A stretch of 64,000 nt of DNA, from the NCBI RefSeq assembly GCF_024585265.1, contig NZ_CP036533.1, positions 7,821,001-7,885,000 of the forward strand. Direction: 5' to 3'. The notes under the pieces were generated by a model. The model worked only from the letters and a program-made list of their open reading frames with translations. It had not been told where the DNA came from and searched no databases. The stretch is from Bradyrhizobium sp. WBAH42. Lineage in GTDB: Bacteria; Pseudomonadota; Alphaproteobacteria; Rhizobiales; Xanthobacteraceae. Below, in pieces: positions 43,464-51,066 of the stretch (position 1 is its first letter; each line of letters opens with the position of its first letter). A program made the position numbers and the translations under genes.

Positions 43464-43945
43464 GGGCTCATATCCAGATACGATCGCGAGCCGGATTGCA
43501 CACGACGCTTGCGTTGCGAGCGGAGCGAGGTTGTCCGTGCCGTGCAAAGCACAACCAAAGACAGAGCGAGCGAAAGCTGGTCCAGCGGCGCGGGCGTCGC
43601 CAGTGTAGACCCGCGCGAGCAAACGCCCAGTGCCACCAGGTCTATGGCAAATAGACCGGCTGCAGACAGGACAGTGAGATGCGGCGCGGCGCCGGTGAGT
43701 GCTGCGGCCGCCATTCCGACTGCGCCTGCCAGTTCGACCGTCCCCACGGAGCGAACGAACCAGAGCGGCGAGCCGCTCGCCCACGCGATGCCCGTGGTTG
43801 ATAGGATCGCCGGGTCGACGGACAGTTCGACGGCACCGGAAACGCCCGACGTCAGGCAAAGGGCTATTCGAGCGACCCACGTCACAATTGACCGTAGAGC
43901 CGAAGCGAAGCTGGAGAGCGCCGTTGCGCCTCGGCAGAACAGCAT
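43460..43945 (-). CDS. DoxX-like small membrane protein
   Basis: The 161-residue protein starts MLFCRGATALSSFASALRSI after a GGAGG ribosome site. Four hydrophobic helices are visible, including VTWVARIALCLTSGVSGAVE, VRSVGTVELAGAVGMAAAAL and LTVLSAAGLFAIDLVALGV. The pattern (A..L....G..K/E...W....G..E..GA.GL......P.LT.LAA..L) fits the DoxX/DoxX-like fold. It probably sits in the inner membrane. It is translationally coupled to the DUF3108 gene that follows. A quinone-linked or sulfur-related redox role known for other DoxX proteins cannot be assumed. Confidence 0.65.
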   Translation of the reverse strand: MLFCRGATALSSFASALRSIVTWVARIALCLTSGVSGAVELSVDPAILSTTGIAWASGSPLWFVRSVGTVELAGAVGMAAAALTGAAPHLTVLSAAGLFAIDLVALGVCSRGSTLATPAPLDQLSLALSLVVLCTARTTSLRSQRKRRVQSGSRSYLDMSP

Positions 43946-43969
43946 TTGTGACCTCCGATTCGCGGGGGG

Positions 43970-44170
43970 CTACGTGCCTGCGGCAGGTGCTGCATCACGC
44001 AGCTGGATGAGCTCCACCGTACCAAGTGATACCGTCGTAACCGCGCACTCAATTTTTCGTCGTGAGCACGCCAAACCGGCGTCGCCGCCAATGTGTTCGA
44101 TCCGCCTTGCAGCCAACGGCCATACCAGGCGAGCCAGGTAAAGCGGCGTGGCGTTCATCATTTCGTCCAT
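43970..44170 (-). CDS. Short hypothetical frame between two exported-protein genes
   Basis: An ATG directly follows the stop of the gene at 44171-44917 and opens a 66-residue frame (MDEMMNATPLYLARLVWPLA ... VELIQLRDAAPAAGT). The composition is protein-like, but there is no good ribosome site and no recognised family. Its position within a tight four-gene series supports it weakly; it could equally be non-coding. Confidence 0.3.
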   Translation of the reverse strand: MDEMMNATPLYLARLVWPLAARRIEHIGGDAGLACSRRKIECAVTTVSLGTVELIQLRDAAPAAGT

Positions 44171-44917
44171 CTAGGGCTGTCGATTGATCAGATGCAGATC
44201 GCTCAGTGTGTTCGGGAGGCTGCGGACGATAAGATCAACGATCGTTCGACGCAGGTTCTCGTCTCGTGTGTCGAAGCCTGCATCGACCATCAGGCTAGGA
44301 CCCGGGAGTCGGACGCTCGACGTGCCATCTTGCGGCCCTGCAGCCAGCTTTTCGATGACGTCGAACGTCTTACCGTCGATAACTCTGACCTCGTAAAGCG
44401 CGTGGAGCAGGTCAAATGATTCCAAAACCGTGCTGTATGTGATCAGGCCCACGCCCTCCACCTTTCGGCTGCCGCCGCCAAAAGAGGCTTTGGCCTTGGT
44501 GATGATGATGTAGGCGTCGAGCCCTTGCGGAGAGACCTCGGTCTGAACGAGCTTCTTGAACGGATCACCTCGAACGAGATTGACGGGGCCGATCGCCGAT
44601 TCCTGGGTCGTTGCGAAGGTAGCGCGCGGATAGGTGACAGGCTGCACTTGAAAACGGTTGCTCAGCGCCTTTGCCATCTCCTGCGCGATCAGGTCGTCGA
44701 GACCCCAGGAAGCGATTGGTACGTTTCGAGGGCTGTTGTTGATGCCTGTGAGCCCCGTTTTTGCATAGGTGAACTGATCGCCGATCGCCGAAACGATGCC
44801 GATCGTTTTGACGTCCTTGAGCTTTGCGTCCCGGGTCTCGAACAACGCGTGAGCGCCGCTACTCAGTACCAAAGAGATCGAGATCGCTATCCAGGCATAT
44901 CGGCCGGCAGTGCGCAT
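44171..44917 (-). CDS. Exported hypothetical protein (248 aa)
   Basis: The protein begins MRTAGRYAWIAISISLVLSS with a cleavable signal ending in GAHA, after an AGGAGG ribosome site. The mature part has KTIGIVSAIGDQFTYAKTGL and ends RSLPNTLSDLHLINRQP; the middle alternates strands and helices (DAYIIITKAKASFGG, LLHALYEVRVIDGKTFDVIE). I do not recognise a named domain. The beta-rich pattern with a Ca2+- or lipid-binding look is not specific. It lies 8 bases downstream of the MipA/OmpV-like gene and shares its promoter with the TetR-type palindrome at 45932. Confidence 0.7.
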   Translation of the reverse strand: MRTAGRYAWIAISISLVLSSGAHALFETRDAKLKDVKTIGIVSAIGDQFTYAKTGLTGINNSPRNVPIASWGLDDLIAQEMAKALSNRFQVQPVTYPRATFATTQESAIGPVNLVRGDPFKKLVQTEVSPQGLDAYIIITKAKASFGGGSRKVEGVGLITYSTVLESFDLLHALYEVRVIDGKTFDVIEKLAAGPQDGTSSVRLPGPSLMVDAGFDTRDENLRRTIVDLIVRSLPNTLSDLHLINRQP

Positions 44918-44925
44918 CGCGCCTC

Positions 44926-45822
44926 CTACCGGATCTTGAAGTCGAAGGAGTAGGACGCGCCGATGCCGACTGTCGTTTGGTTGACCGAACCGCGCGCGGT
45001 CACGAGCGGACTTTTTGCCGCGTCGCCGAGCAGCCGATCGTATTCGATGTAGGAATGAACCTCCCATTGCGGATCGATCCGATACTTCACCTGAGCGCCC
45101 GCGCCGACGGAGTGCGCACCGCCCTTGGCGTCGAACGCCGGCAGCCCGGCCGCCGTCGCCTGAACGGCATCGATGCTGAAATAGGGCGCTACAGCCTTCG
45201 TGCTCTCCCATGTGAAGCGCGGGCCGCCCGAAACGGTAATCGCCCGTGTCACGGGGACGATGAAATCCGCCGAAAAGTCCGAGACGACGCCCTCATGGCC
45301 ACCAAACCCGGCGCGGGTCTCGTTGCGCACGCGAAACCAATCGACGGGAAAGTATTCGATGAATCCGCCAGCTTCGAAGGCAGCCTTGACGTCGCCCAGG
45401 CCAGTGAGCTCGGAATAGTTGCTTGCCTTTCGCGACGGCACAAACTTGCCAGCGGGGCCGGCGCGCAGATCGCCGAAGTCAATGAGCGCGATGCTTATGT
45501 TGTCGCGCGGGCTGCGAAACTGGTCCACGGAGCCTGCGCGCCGGATGGAGAAAATCGGCACAGGACTGAACAGGCTGTGGTTCGCTCCTTCATAGCTTGG
45601 CCTGTACTGGCCCTCGGCGCCGATCATCACGGTCCAGGTCCCAGACACCGGCGGCAGGACCGGCAGCTCAAAAGGCGGCGCCGGCAAGGTGAACGCAGTC
45701 TGTGCGGATGCCCGGTCGGAGGTGCCCATCACCGCGCTAATGGCCACGACCGCCGCCGCAAAAAGAATACAGTGCGGGGTGCTTTTGGAAGGGCGAAAGA
45801 CGGCCTTGCTAAGATGCTTCAT
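44926..45822 (-). CDS. MipA/OmpV family outer-membrane beta-barrel protein
   Basis: The 298-residue protein has a signal peptide (MKHLSKAVFRPSKSTPHCIL ... RASAQ) and a barrel rich in alternating strands. GAEGQYRPSYEGANHSLFSP and PVPIFSIRRAG are the conserved MipA start. GSVNQTTVGIGASYSFDFKIR gives a terminal strand ending in an aromatic and a charged residue, typical for Bam-dependent insertion. MipA/OmpV proteins are outer-membrane channels or scaffold partners and often accompany efflux or two-component systems. It is the first gene of a minus-strand operon with 44171 and the downstream DoxX/DUF3108 pair. Confidence 0.88.
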   Translation of the reverse strand: MKHLSKAVFRPSKSTPHCILFAAAVVAISAVMGTSDRASAQTAFTLPAPPFELPVLPPVSGTWTVMIGAEGQYRPSYEGANHSLFSPVPIFSIRRAGSVDQFRSPRDNISIALIDFGDLRAGPAGKFVPSRKASNYSELTGLGDVKAAFEAGGFIEYFPVDWFRVRNETRAGFGGHEGVVSDFSADFIVPVTRAITVSGGPRFTWESTKAVAPYFSIDAVQATAAGLPAFDAKGGAHSVGAGAQVKYRIDPQWEVHSYIEYDRLLGDAAKSPLVTARGSVNQTTVGIGASYSFDFKIR

Positions 45823-45931
45823 GGGAGAGGCCTCGGGTGGTGGACCTCATTGCCGGGGCCAGCTGGCGCGGACGTCGAAGGGCCACGATGATCTAGTCGA
45901 CGCGGTTGCATACAAGGTCTCTCTAAGTTTC

Positions 45932-45988
45932 TAGATCATTCGGTCGAATTTACCGACTACGAGCGAAGGCGTCAATCTAGATTAGACT
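45932..45988 (-). promoter_or_regulatory. Promoter with TetR-type palindrome for the MipA operon
   Basis: On the minus strand TTGACG (45970-45975) and TAAATT (45947-45952) are 17 bases apart, followed by TAGATCATTCGGTCGA (45932-45947), a degenerate copy of the palindrome at 46807. ATTAGACT (45981-45988) lies five bases upstream of the -35, as at 42346 and 46858. Confidence 0.6.
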
Positions 45989-46107
45989 GAACACTCGAAA
46001 AATCGTGTAAATTGGTGCTTTCCGGACGCTGTAGGGATCGACGGATAGTTGTTCCGCGTGTGAATTACGCGCAAAGAAGGCGGTCGATGCTGGTGAGGGA
46101 GGTCCGA

Positions 46108-46575
46108 TTATGGTGCTTCCCGCTTCAACTCTATCGAGACCTGAGACACCCACGAACCGGGGGCGTCCATCACGAACCATTGCCGATTGGCTGTCGTTCG
46201 GATGGTTACAAATGCAGCGACGGTATTGCCTTCAATTCTGGCCTCGACGAGGTCACCCGAGCTTGTGCCGATAACCTTGCCGCCCTGTCGCCATTCGCTC
46301 TCAAACCAGTTGCCGGAGATGTTATCTCCATCTTGCTCGATATCTGCCGACAGCATCAGCTTGTAGGCGTCGCTCGCACATTTCAGGTCTAGTTTGATGG
46401 ACTTGCCTGGCCGCTTCACGTCATAAGCCACCTTGCAATGGATCTTTTCTCGAGGTCCGTCCGAGGGCTTCATGGAGCCGGTCCCGGACCATCTACCTGC
46501 CATGGTATCGACGCCACCAAAGGCTTGCGAGGAAATCCCAAGCGATAAAGCGATGAACATCGGTGAGTGTTTCAT
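46108..46575 (-). CDS. Exported hypothetical protein (155 aa)
   Basis: The protein starts MKHSPMFIALSLGISSQAFG with a signal peptide; an in-frame ATG at 46611 is an alternative. The mature domain (TMAGRWSGTGSMKPSDGPRE, KVAYDVKRPGKSIKLDLKCA, then DISGNW-type strand and AAFVTIRTT) is a small beta-barrel reminiscent of lipocalin-like or DUF-type periplasmic proteins. The region GVDTMAGRWSGTGS suggests a calycin fold. It is transcribed divergently from the DUF3313-like lipoprotein gene, with the TetR-type palindrome at 46807 between them. Ligand and function are unknown. Confidence 0.65.
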   Translation of the reverse strand: MKHSPMFIALSLGISSQAFGGVDTMAGRWSGTGSMKPSDGPREKIHCKVAYDVKRPGKSIKLDLKCASDAYKLMLSADIEQDGDNISGNWFESEWRQGGKVIGTSSGDLVEARIEGNTVAAFVTIRTTANRQWFVMDAPGSWVSQVSIELKREAP

Positions 46576-46806
46576 CAGGATCGCTCGAAACGCCGGGGCC
46601 AGCCGAGTCATGACTCACCATTCGGTTGCACCATCGGCAGGTCGATCAATCGAAAGCGGGATCGGATAGAAGTCTGGTTCCTTACCCACATCAGATCGGT
46701 CCAACGCAACTGAGGCTTGAGGAGATTGGCAGGCCTGACGATGGTTGCTCCTCGGTGTGGACATTGGCCAAGTTGACGCATTGCATGACCATCGTCTTCC
46801 GATTAA

Positions 46807-46868
46807 TAGATCGTTCGATCTAATCAGTATCGGACCATCTCACCCGTGTCAATGTATGTTAGACTCCA
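46807..46868 (-). promoter_or_regulatory. Divergent promoter with TetR-type palindrome
   Basis: TAGATCG-TT-CGATCTA (46807-46822) is a perfect 7-bp inverted repeat. On the minus strand TTGACA (46847-46852) lies 17 bases from TACTGA (46824-46829), a weak -10 next to the palindrome. GTTAGACT (46858-46865) sits five bases upstream of the -35. It serves the 46575 gene and could also affect the lipoprotein gene at 46930. Confidence 0.65.
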
Positions 46869-46929
46869 CGCTCTAGTCGCAGCTCGTGTCGTCCAATGCC
46901 AAGATCAGGGGGGCGGTAGACGCCGGCGA

Positions 46930-47784
46930 ATGCCAAGGGAAGTTCGGAGGTATTTGGCGTGCGGCTCTCTGGCGTTTTTGCTGCCGCTTGCCGCCTGCGC
47001 GACGGCGCCTCTGAGCCAGTCCGGCGCGCTGAGCTCCTATGATAATCTTACTTCCAGTGATGGAGTTCTGACAAAATCCAGGGTGCGGGTTGACAAGCCG
47101 GACGTTCTTGCGGCCAAGACGGTTCGTATCGCACCCGCGTCGGTCGCTTCCGGTGCCCTCCCGGCTAATTTCTCGGACGAGCAGCGCAAGCTGGTCCTGA
47201 ATGCCGTCGATCGCGCGCTCTGCGTTAAGCTAAGTGATCGGCTTCGGGTCGTGAACGCTACGGAAACTGCGGATCTGACCGTTCATGCCACGATCACCCA
47301 CGCCGAACCGACTGATAAGGTAGCTGCCGGGGCTTCAAAGGCTGTCTCGATTGTGCCTTCCGTCCTGAGTATTCCAGTGCCGGTGCCTCGTCTTCCTGTC
47401 GGCCTCGGCAGCCTATCGGTCGAGGCGGAAGCGCGCGACCGCAGCAATCAGCAGAAAGCCGCCCTGATATGGGCGCGAGGCGCGGACTCCATCACTAGCC
47501 GACCCAAAGTGTCCGAAGCCTCGGACGCCTACGATCTTGCTAGCGCATTTGGCGAGGATTTCGGCACTCTTGTGGCCACAGGCGAGAGCCCATTCGGCAA
47601 GGGTCCGTCCTTGCCCTCGATGCAGAAGATCCGTTCTGATCTGGGCGGCGCCCACGAGAATTCCGCATGCGATGCTTTCGGTCGCAGTCCAGGGGTCGCC
47701 GGTCTCGTCGGGGGAGGTCTCGGGCTTCCTCCGGAATGGACGGACAAGGGAGGCAATGAGCAGCCTGCGACCGCGCCAAAGTGA
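46930..47784 (+). CDS. DUF3313-like lipoprotein
   Basis: The 284-residue protein starts MPREVRRYLACGSLAFLLPL and continues AACAT, a lipobox (LAAC) giving a lipidated cysteine. The mature part has SYDNLTSSDGVLTKSRVRVD and the stretch AAKTVRIAPASVASG typical of DUF3313, followed by a beta domain (ADLTVHATITHAEPTDK, VPVPRLPVGLGSLSVEAEAR) and a Gly/Pro-rich tail. It is probably anchored in the outer membrane. DUF3313 lipoproteins are of unknown function but often co-occur with RND efflux genes. It diverges from the 46575 gene through a shared TetR-type palindrome. Confidence 0.7.
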   Translation: MPREVRRYLACGSLAFLLPLAACATAPLSQSGALSSYDNLTSSDGVLTKSRVRVDKPDVLAAKTVRIAPASVASGALPANFSDEQRKLVLNAVDRALCVKLSDRLRVVNATETADLTVHATITHAEPTDKVAAGASKAVSIVPSVLSIPVPVPRLPVGLGSLSVEAEARDRSNQQKAALIWARGADSITSRPKVSEASDAYDLASAFGEDFGTLVATGESPFGKGPSLPSMQKIRSDLGGAHENSACDAFGRSPGVAGLVGGGLGLPPEWTDKGGNEQPATAPK

Positions 47785-47818
47785 GAATTCGAGACGGCGA
47801 TTCGAATTGGCGCGCCCG

Positions 47819-48442
47819 TCAGTAGATCAGCAGAGGCGTCTGACCGATGAATTCTGGTGCCTTTGCCTGCGAAAGCATGAAATCGGCGACGTCTTCGCGT
47901 GAAATCCGCCCACCATGGATGCCTGTTAAATCAGTAAGAGCACGATAACGTCCCGTGTGCGGGCCATTGGTCAAGAAGCCGGGCCGGACGATGATCCAGC
48001 GCGCAACATTGTCTTTGATGATCCGTTCCTGGCGATCCTTATCGGCATACATCCTGCGCAGAACAATCGGCATGAACAGGTAATCGTATAAGAAGCCGCC
48101 GTGGCCTCGACTATCGCCGGTGCCGATACCGGTCACGGCGATCAGCAATTGCTCGGGCTTTAGGACCTTTGCAAGGTTTTCCGCGCAACGCGAGAACATG
48201 GTTATCGTCTGCGTGACATTGGTGGTGCCCAGACAATCACAGACCACATCCTGCCCCTCCACGACCTGTGCGATGATCTCGGCGTTTTGTGCGTCTCCTG
48301 CGATGATGCGCAGGCGTGAATGGCTCATGGGCATGCGGCCGGGTGTACGGGCGAGCGCCGTGACCACATGGCCGTCGGCCAGCGCAGCCTGCGCCATGGC
48401 CAGGCCAATGCCACGGGTGGCGCCGATGATGGCAATATTCAT
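47819..48442 (-). CDS. NAD(P)-binding SDR/NmrA-like protein
   Basis: The 207-residue protein begins MNIAIIGATRGIGLAMAQAA, an atypical SDR Rossmann fold with GATRGIG as the glycine motif, and includes IIAGDAQNAEIIAQVVEGQD and DVVCDCLGTTNVTQTIT. It ends with MLSQAKAPEFIGQTPLLIY. There is no YxxxK catalytic motif. It is the size of the NAD(P)H-binding NmrA/BVR-B subgroup. AAGGAGA precedes the start. It converges on the lipoprotein gene and is oriented with the downstream alpha/beta hydrolase gene. Its role in the cluster is unclear. Confidence 0.8.
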   Translation of the reverse strand: MNIAIIGATRGIGLAMAQAALADGHVVTALARTPGRMPMSHSRLRIIAGDAQNAEIIAQVVEGQDVVCDCLGTTNVTQTITMFSRCAENLAKVLKPEQLLIAVTGIGTGDSRGHGGFLYDYLFMPIVLRRMYADKDRQERIIKDNVARWIIVRPGFLTNGPHTGRYRALTDLTGIHGGRISREDVADFMLSQAKAPEFIGQTPLLIY

Positions 48443-48663
48443 GGAATGTCTCCTTGCTGAGAGGGGCCGTAGCCAATTGGCCGGCCTGCGCGCCAAATTG
48501 TCGGATGGTTGACGGGCCGAATTCCGCGTTCGCTGGTCGCCCAGACAAGTGGTAGTGCGGTGATCGACAGATCAGCGTCGGGGCCCACATCGTCCGGTGG
48601 CGCGAGACCAGATACTCTAGGGTGGTGCGGAAAGCGCGAGCGCATTCGCCTGACCTTTGGCAA

Positions 48664-49908
48664 TCAAGCACGTTCCAACCGTTCGACGAGCCAGTCGAAG
48701 AGATACTCGGTGGCGGTGGCATAGCCGCCTATCTGGCAATGTGACTGCGCCGTCGAGGTTTCATCGAACAACATGTAGTCCTTGGGGCATTGCAGGGCGT
48801 CATAGAATGGCTTCGCTCCATGGAACACCTCACCTGTTCCATCCAAGACGAGAGTTTCGCACGTCACTTTTTCGAGGATGGCCGCATTGTCGTAGGGCTT
48901 GAGGGCCTCCACAACATCCTTGATCGTGTTCGGTACCCCATGCTTCCAGGCGTAGTCGCGCACCAGATTCCTTAGCTGTTCCGGAAGTTCATCAAGCGAG
49001 CGATTGCCGAAGTGTCCCAACTGCTCGATGATCGGACGTCCCCAGCTGATATTGCCAGGGTCGGTTATGCAGATCTTGATCCGCTTATCGAAGGCCGCGG
49101 CGCGCGGTGCCAGATATCCGCCGAAGCTCAAGCCCATGAGCGCGATGCGGGAAGCATCGATCTCCGGGAGTTTTTCCAGTGCGTAGTCAATCAGGGGACT
49201 TACGACTTTCTCCCAGTCGTGGCGGAATGTGAGATTATTCAATCTCAGTGCAAATCCCTGGCCTGGGCCATCGTATGTAAGACAGTGAATACCTCGATGC
49301 AGCGCGCCTTCGCAAACCCACCGTGTATCTTCGGCCCAGGTGTCCCGGCCGGGCGTGATGATAAGCAGCGGAGCTTTATCCCCTGCACAGGGGGACTTGT
49401 AGAAGTAGCCTGGAAGAAAGCTGCCTTCATAAGGGATTTCGAGGCGCTCCCCGGGGGAGCCGGACAGCTCAAGGTGGCGTTGGTAGCATGTTGAACTGGC
49501 GACCGCATACTCCTTCATGCGCGCATCTTCGAACTGGCTGAAGTACAGCAGCGCGCAGCGCCAATAAGTCGAGGCGCGAAGGTAGGCGGTGGACCCAGTA
49601 ATGCGTTTGCCCTTCCTGTCGGCCTCTTCGGCTCGATTCTGGAGCCGCCCCGCCAGCGCACTCCAGGCAGTGATCCAGGCCTCTTCGTCACTACCTCTGA
49701 GCTGATAGACCACGTCCATGACCTCTCCGAGGTCGGTCATGCCGTAAGGCATCAGGCTTAGCGTGTGCTTGATCAAGGCATCGATCAGCACATTGTCATT
49801 GAAAAAATTCGGCTGAGCCCAATGCTTTCTCGAAAGTGCCGAGGCACCTGCGCCGGAGCTTTCGTTGTTCTCCTGGGCGCTGTCGATGTTCTTGCCTTGA
49901 GCCTTCAT
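48664..49908 (-). CDS. Alpha/beta hydrolase, DHPON hydrolase-like
   Basis: The 414-residue protein starts MKAQGKNIDSAQENNESSGA and has an N-terminal helical cap (DLGEVMDVVYQLRGSDEEAW) before the core hydrolase: LLIITPGRDTWAEDTRWVCE (oxyanion region), nucleophile elbow ALMGLSFGGYLAPRAAA, acidic residue in LVLDGTGEVFHGA and a late His in AQSHCQIGG. The arrangement resembles 2,6-dihydropseudooxynicotine hydrolase and related C-C/ester hydrolases. It has no signal peptide and is cytosolic. It stands alone on the minus strand, and its substrate may be a CoA ester or lipid made by the neighbouring enzymes (inference). Confidence 0.82.
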   Translation of the reverse strand: MKAQGKNIDSAQENNESSGAGASALSRKHWAQPNFFNDNVLIDALIKHTLSLMPYGMTDLGEVMDVVYQLRGSDEEAWITAWSALAGRLQNRAEEADRKGKRITGSTAYLRASTYWRCALLYFSQFEDARMKEYAVASSTCYQRHLELSGSPGERLEIPYEGSFLPGYFYKSPCAGDKAPLLIITPGRDTWAEDTRWVCEGALHRGIHCLTYDGPGQGFALRLNNLTFRHDWEKVVSPLIDYALEKLPEIDASRIALMGLSFGGYLAPRAAAFDKRIKICITDPGNISWGRPIIEQLGHFGNRSLDELPEQLRNLVRDYAWKHGVPNTIKDVVEALKPYDNAAILEKVTCETLVLDGTGEVFHGAKPFYDALQCPKDYMLFDETSTAQSHCQIGGYATATEYLFDWLVERLERA

Positions 49909-49969
49909 GATGTACGTCCTCGATCTTTGCATCGGCACCGCTTCGGCATTCAGCGGACGCCGACCTTGC

Positions 49970-50326
49970 CTAGTTCAATTGCGCGTATTGCTGGAGCTCG
50001 CACGCTTCGAGAATGACCGATAGCCTGGAGTCCTTGTACGCATCGTCGTCGAAGAAGACTGAATAGAAGAGTTGCTTCTTCTCGGGGACGGTTTGTGCCT
50101 CTCTCAGACAAAGGAAATACGCGCCCGGCCCGTGATCGGCCTTTCGTATCGCTGAAATTTCGACAGGAAGCGTCAGTTTCGCCTCCTTGACCAAGCTATC
50201 GATCCCCTTCCGTACGGCTTCCTGGCTAGGCGGATGCGCGGGTTGGAGGACGGGAATGGGAACGGAATTGCCGGCGAAAACCGAACAACCGGACAGCAGC
50301 ACGCACAACAAGAAAACGTAACGCAT
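49970..50326 (-). CDS. Small lipoprotein, coupled to the YkgJ gene
   Basis: The 118-residue product begins MRYVFLLCVLLSGCSVFAGN with a lipobox (LLSGC) and then PIPVLQPAHPPSQEAVRKGI; it ends ILEACELQQYAQLN. Its ATG overlaps the stop of the YkgJ gene by one base (TGATG). The short acidic C-terminus and the Cys pair do not match a family I know. It is the last gene of the RND-pump operon and could be a periplasmic accessory. Confidence 0.65.
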   Translation of the reverse strand: MRYVFLLCVLLSGCSVFAGNSVPIPVLQPAHPPSQEAVRKGIDSLVKEAKLTLPVEISAIRKADHGPGAYFLCLREAQTVPEKKQLFYSVFFDDDAYKDSRLSVILEACELQQYAQLN

Positions 50327-51066
50327 CACTTCACCCCAGAAGCGGACGCAGGGCGATCCTGTTGCGTCTTGAACGCGTCCGGCAACGCACGCGCCAGGCC
50401 TTTCTGGTCGGCAGGCAGGCCGCGACGACGTGCCGTTTCCTGCAGCACTGAAGTTGCCTCCATGTGGATGCGATAGAGCGCCGGGTTTTGTTTGACACCG
50501 GCAGTCGCGAAGGCCGGATCGAATGCGATCTGCTCGCACTGTGAAACTGACGTGGAGGTGAAGGCTCGGCACGTCAGCGGCCTGACCTCGTAGACCGAAC
50601 ATCGGTCGTCCTCGCCCAGCAACGGACATCGTCGTCGAAGCCGTTTTGGATCCTCCACCACCGCAGCAGCGGCGGCGGCTTCATCGAGACGCGTCACCAG
50701 CGCGGTTCGCTCGACCGGCGAAAAAGTCACCTCTATATGGGCGGCGATCGCCTCGGCAATACCCGGGGGCACGGCGACGAAGAGGTAACAACAGGCGGCG
50801 CAGGCGCTCTTGCAAGCGTAGACAGGTTGATTGGGAAAATTGTCCCGGAAGCTTGCCGACGCCGCGTCGGCCATGGCCATCGCAGAACGCGCCGCACGCG
50901 CCATGGTCTCCGCCCCCTGCAAGTTTTCGAGCAGAACTGCCCCAAAACGGCTGAAAATCCCCTCATAGCGCTTCGCCAGGCTCCTGGTTAGAGCGCCGAC
51001 CTCCGCAATATCGGCGGCGACGCTCGCCTCAGCGGCGGTTGTGTCCATGATGAGAGGATCGTTCAT
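50326..51066 (-). CDS. YkgJ-family cysteine-cluster protein
   Basis: The 246-residue protein starts MNDPLIMDTTAAEASVAADI, overlapping the RND pump stop (ATGA). It contains the cluster ACKSACAACCYLF and later CPLLGEDDRCSVYEVRPLTC RAF, which together form the conserved Cys-rich Fe-S/Zn-binding motif of YkgJ/CxxCxxCC proteins. Family members are often tied to modification or repair of metal centres; the role is unknown. It is translationally coupled to the RND permease and followed by a lipoprotein gene, which is unusual for an efflux operon. Confidence 0.82.
   Translation of the reverse strand: MNDPLIMDTTAAEASVAADIAEVGALTRSLAKRYEGIFSRFGAVLLENLQGAETMARAARSAMAMADAASASFRDNFPNQPVYACKSACAACCYLFVAVPPGIAEAIAAHIEVTFSPVERTALVTRLDEAAAAAAVVEDPKRLRRRCPLLGEDDRCSVYEVRPLTCRAFTSTSVSQCEQIAFDPAFATAGVKQNPALYRIHMEATSVLQETARRRGLPADQKGLARALPDAFKTQQDRPASASGVK

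Noticed and set aside
42525..43880. Long frame upstream of the DUF3108 gene as a larger protein
   Set aside because: The additional 139 residues are Arg/Gly-rich shadow sequence over the DoxX-like gene, and the ATGA overlap fixes a better start at 43463.
44171..45211. Extended frame at the start of the 44917 gene
   Set aside because: The extra 98 codons overlap the MipA gene in another frame; an AGGAGG ribosome site and signal peptide place the start at 44917.
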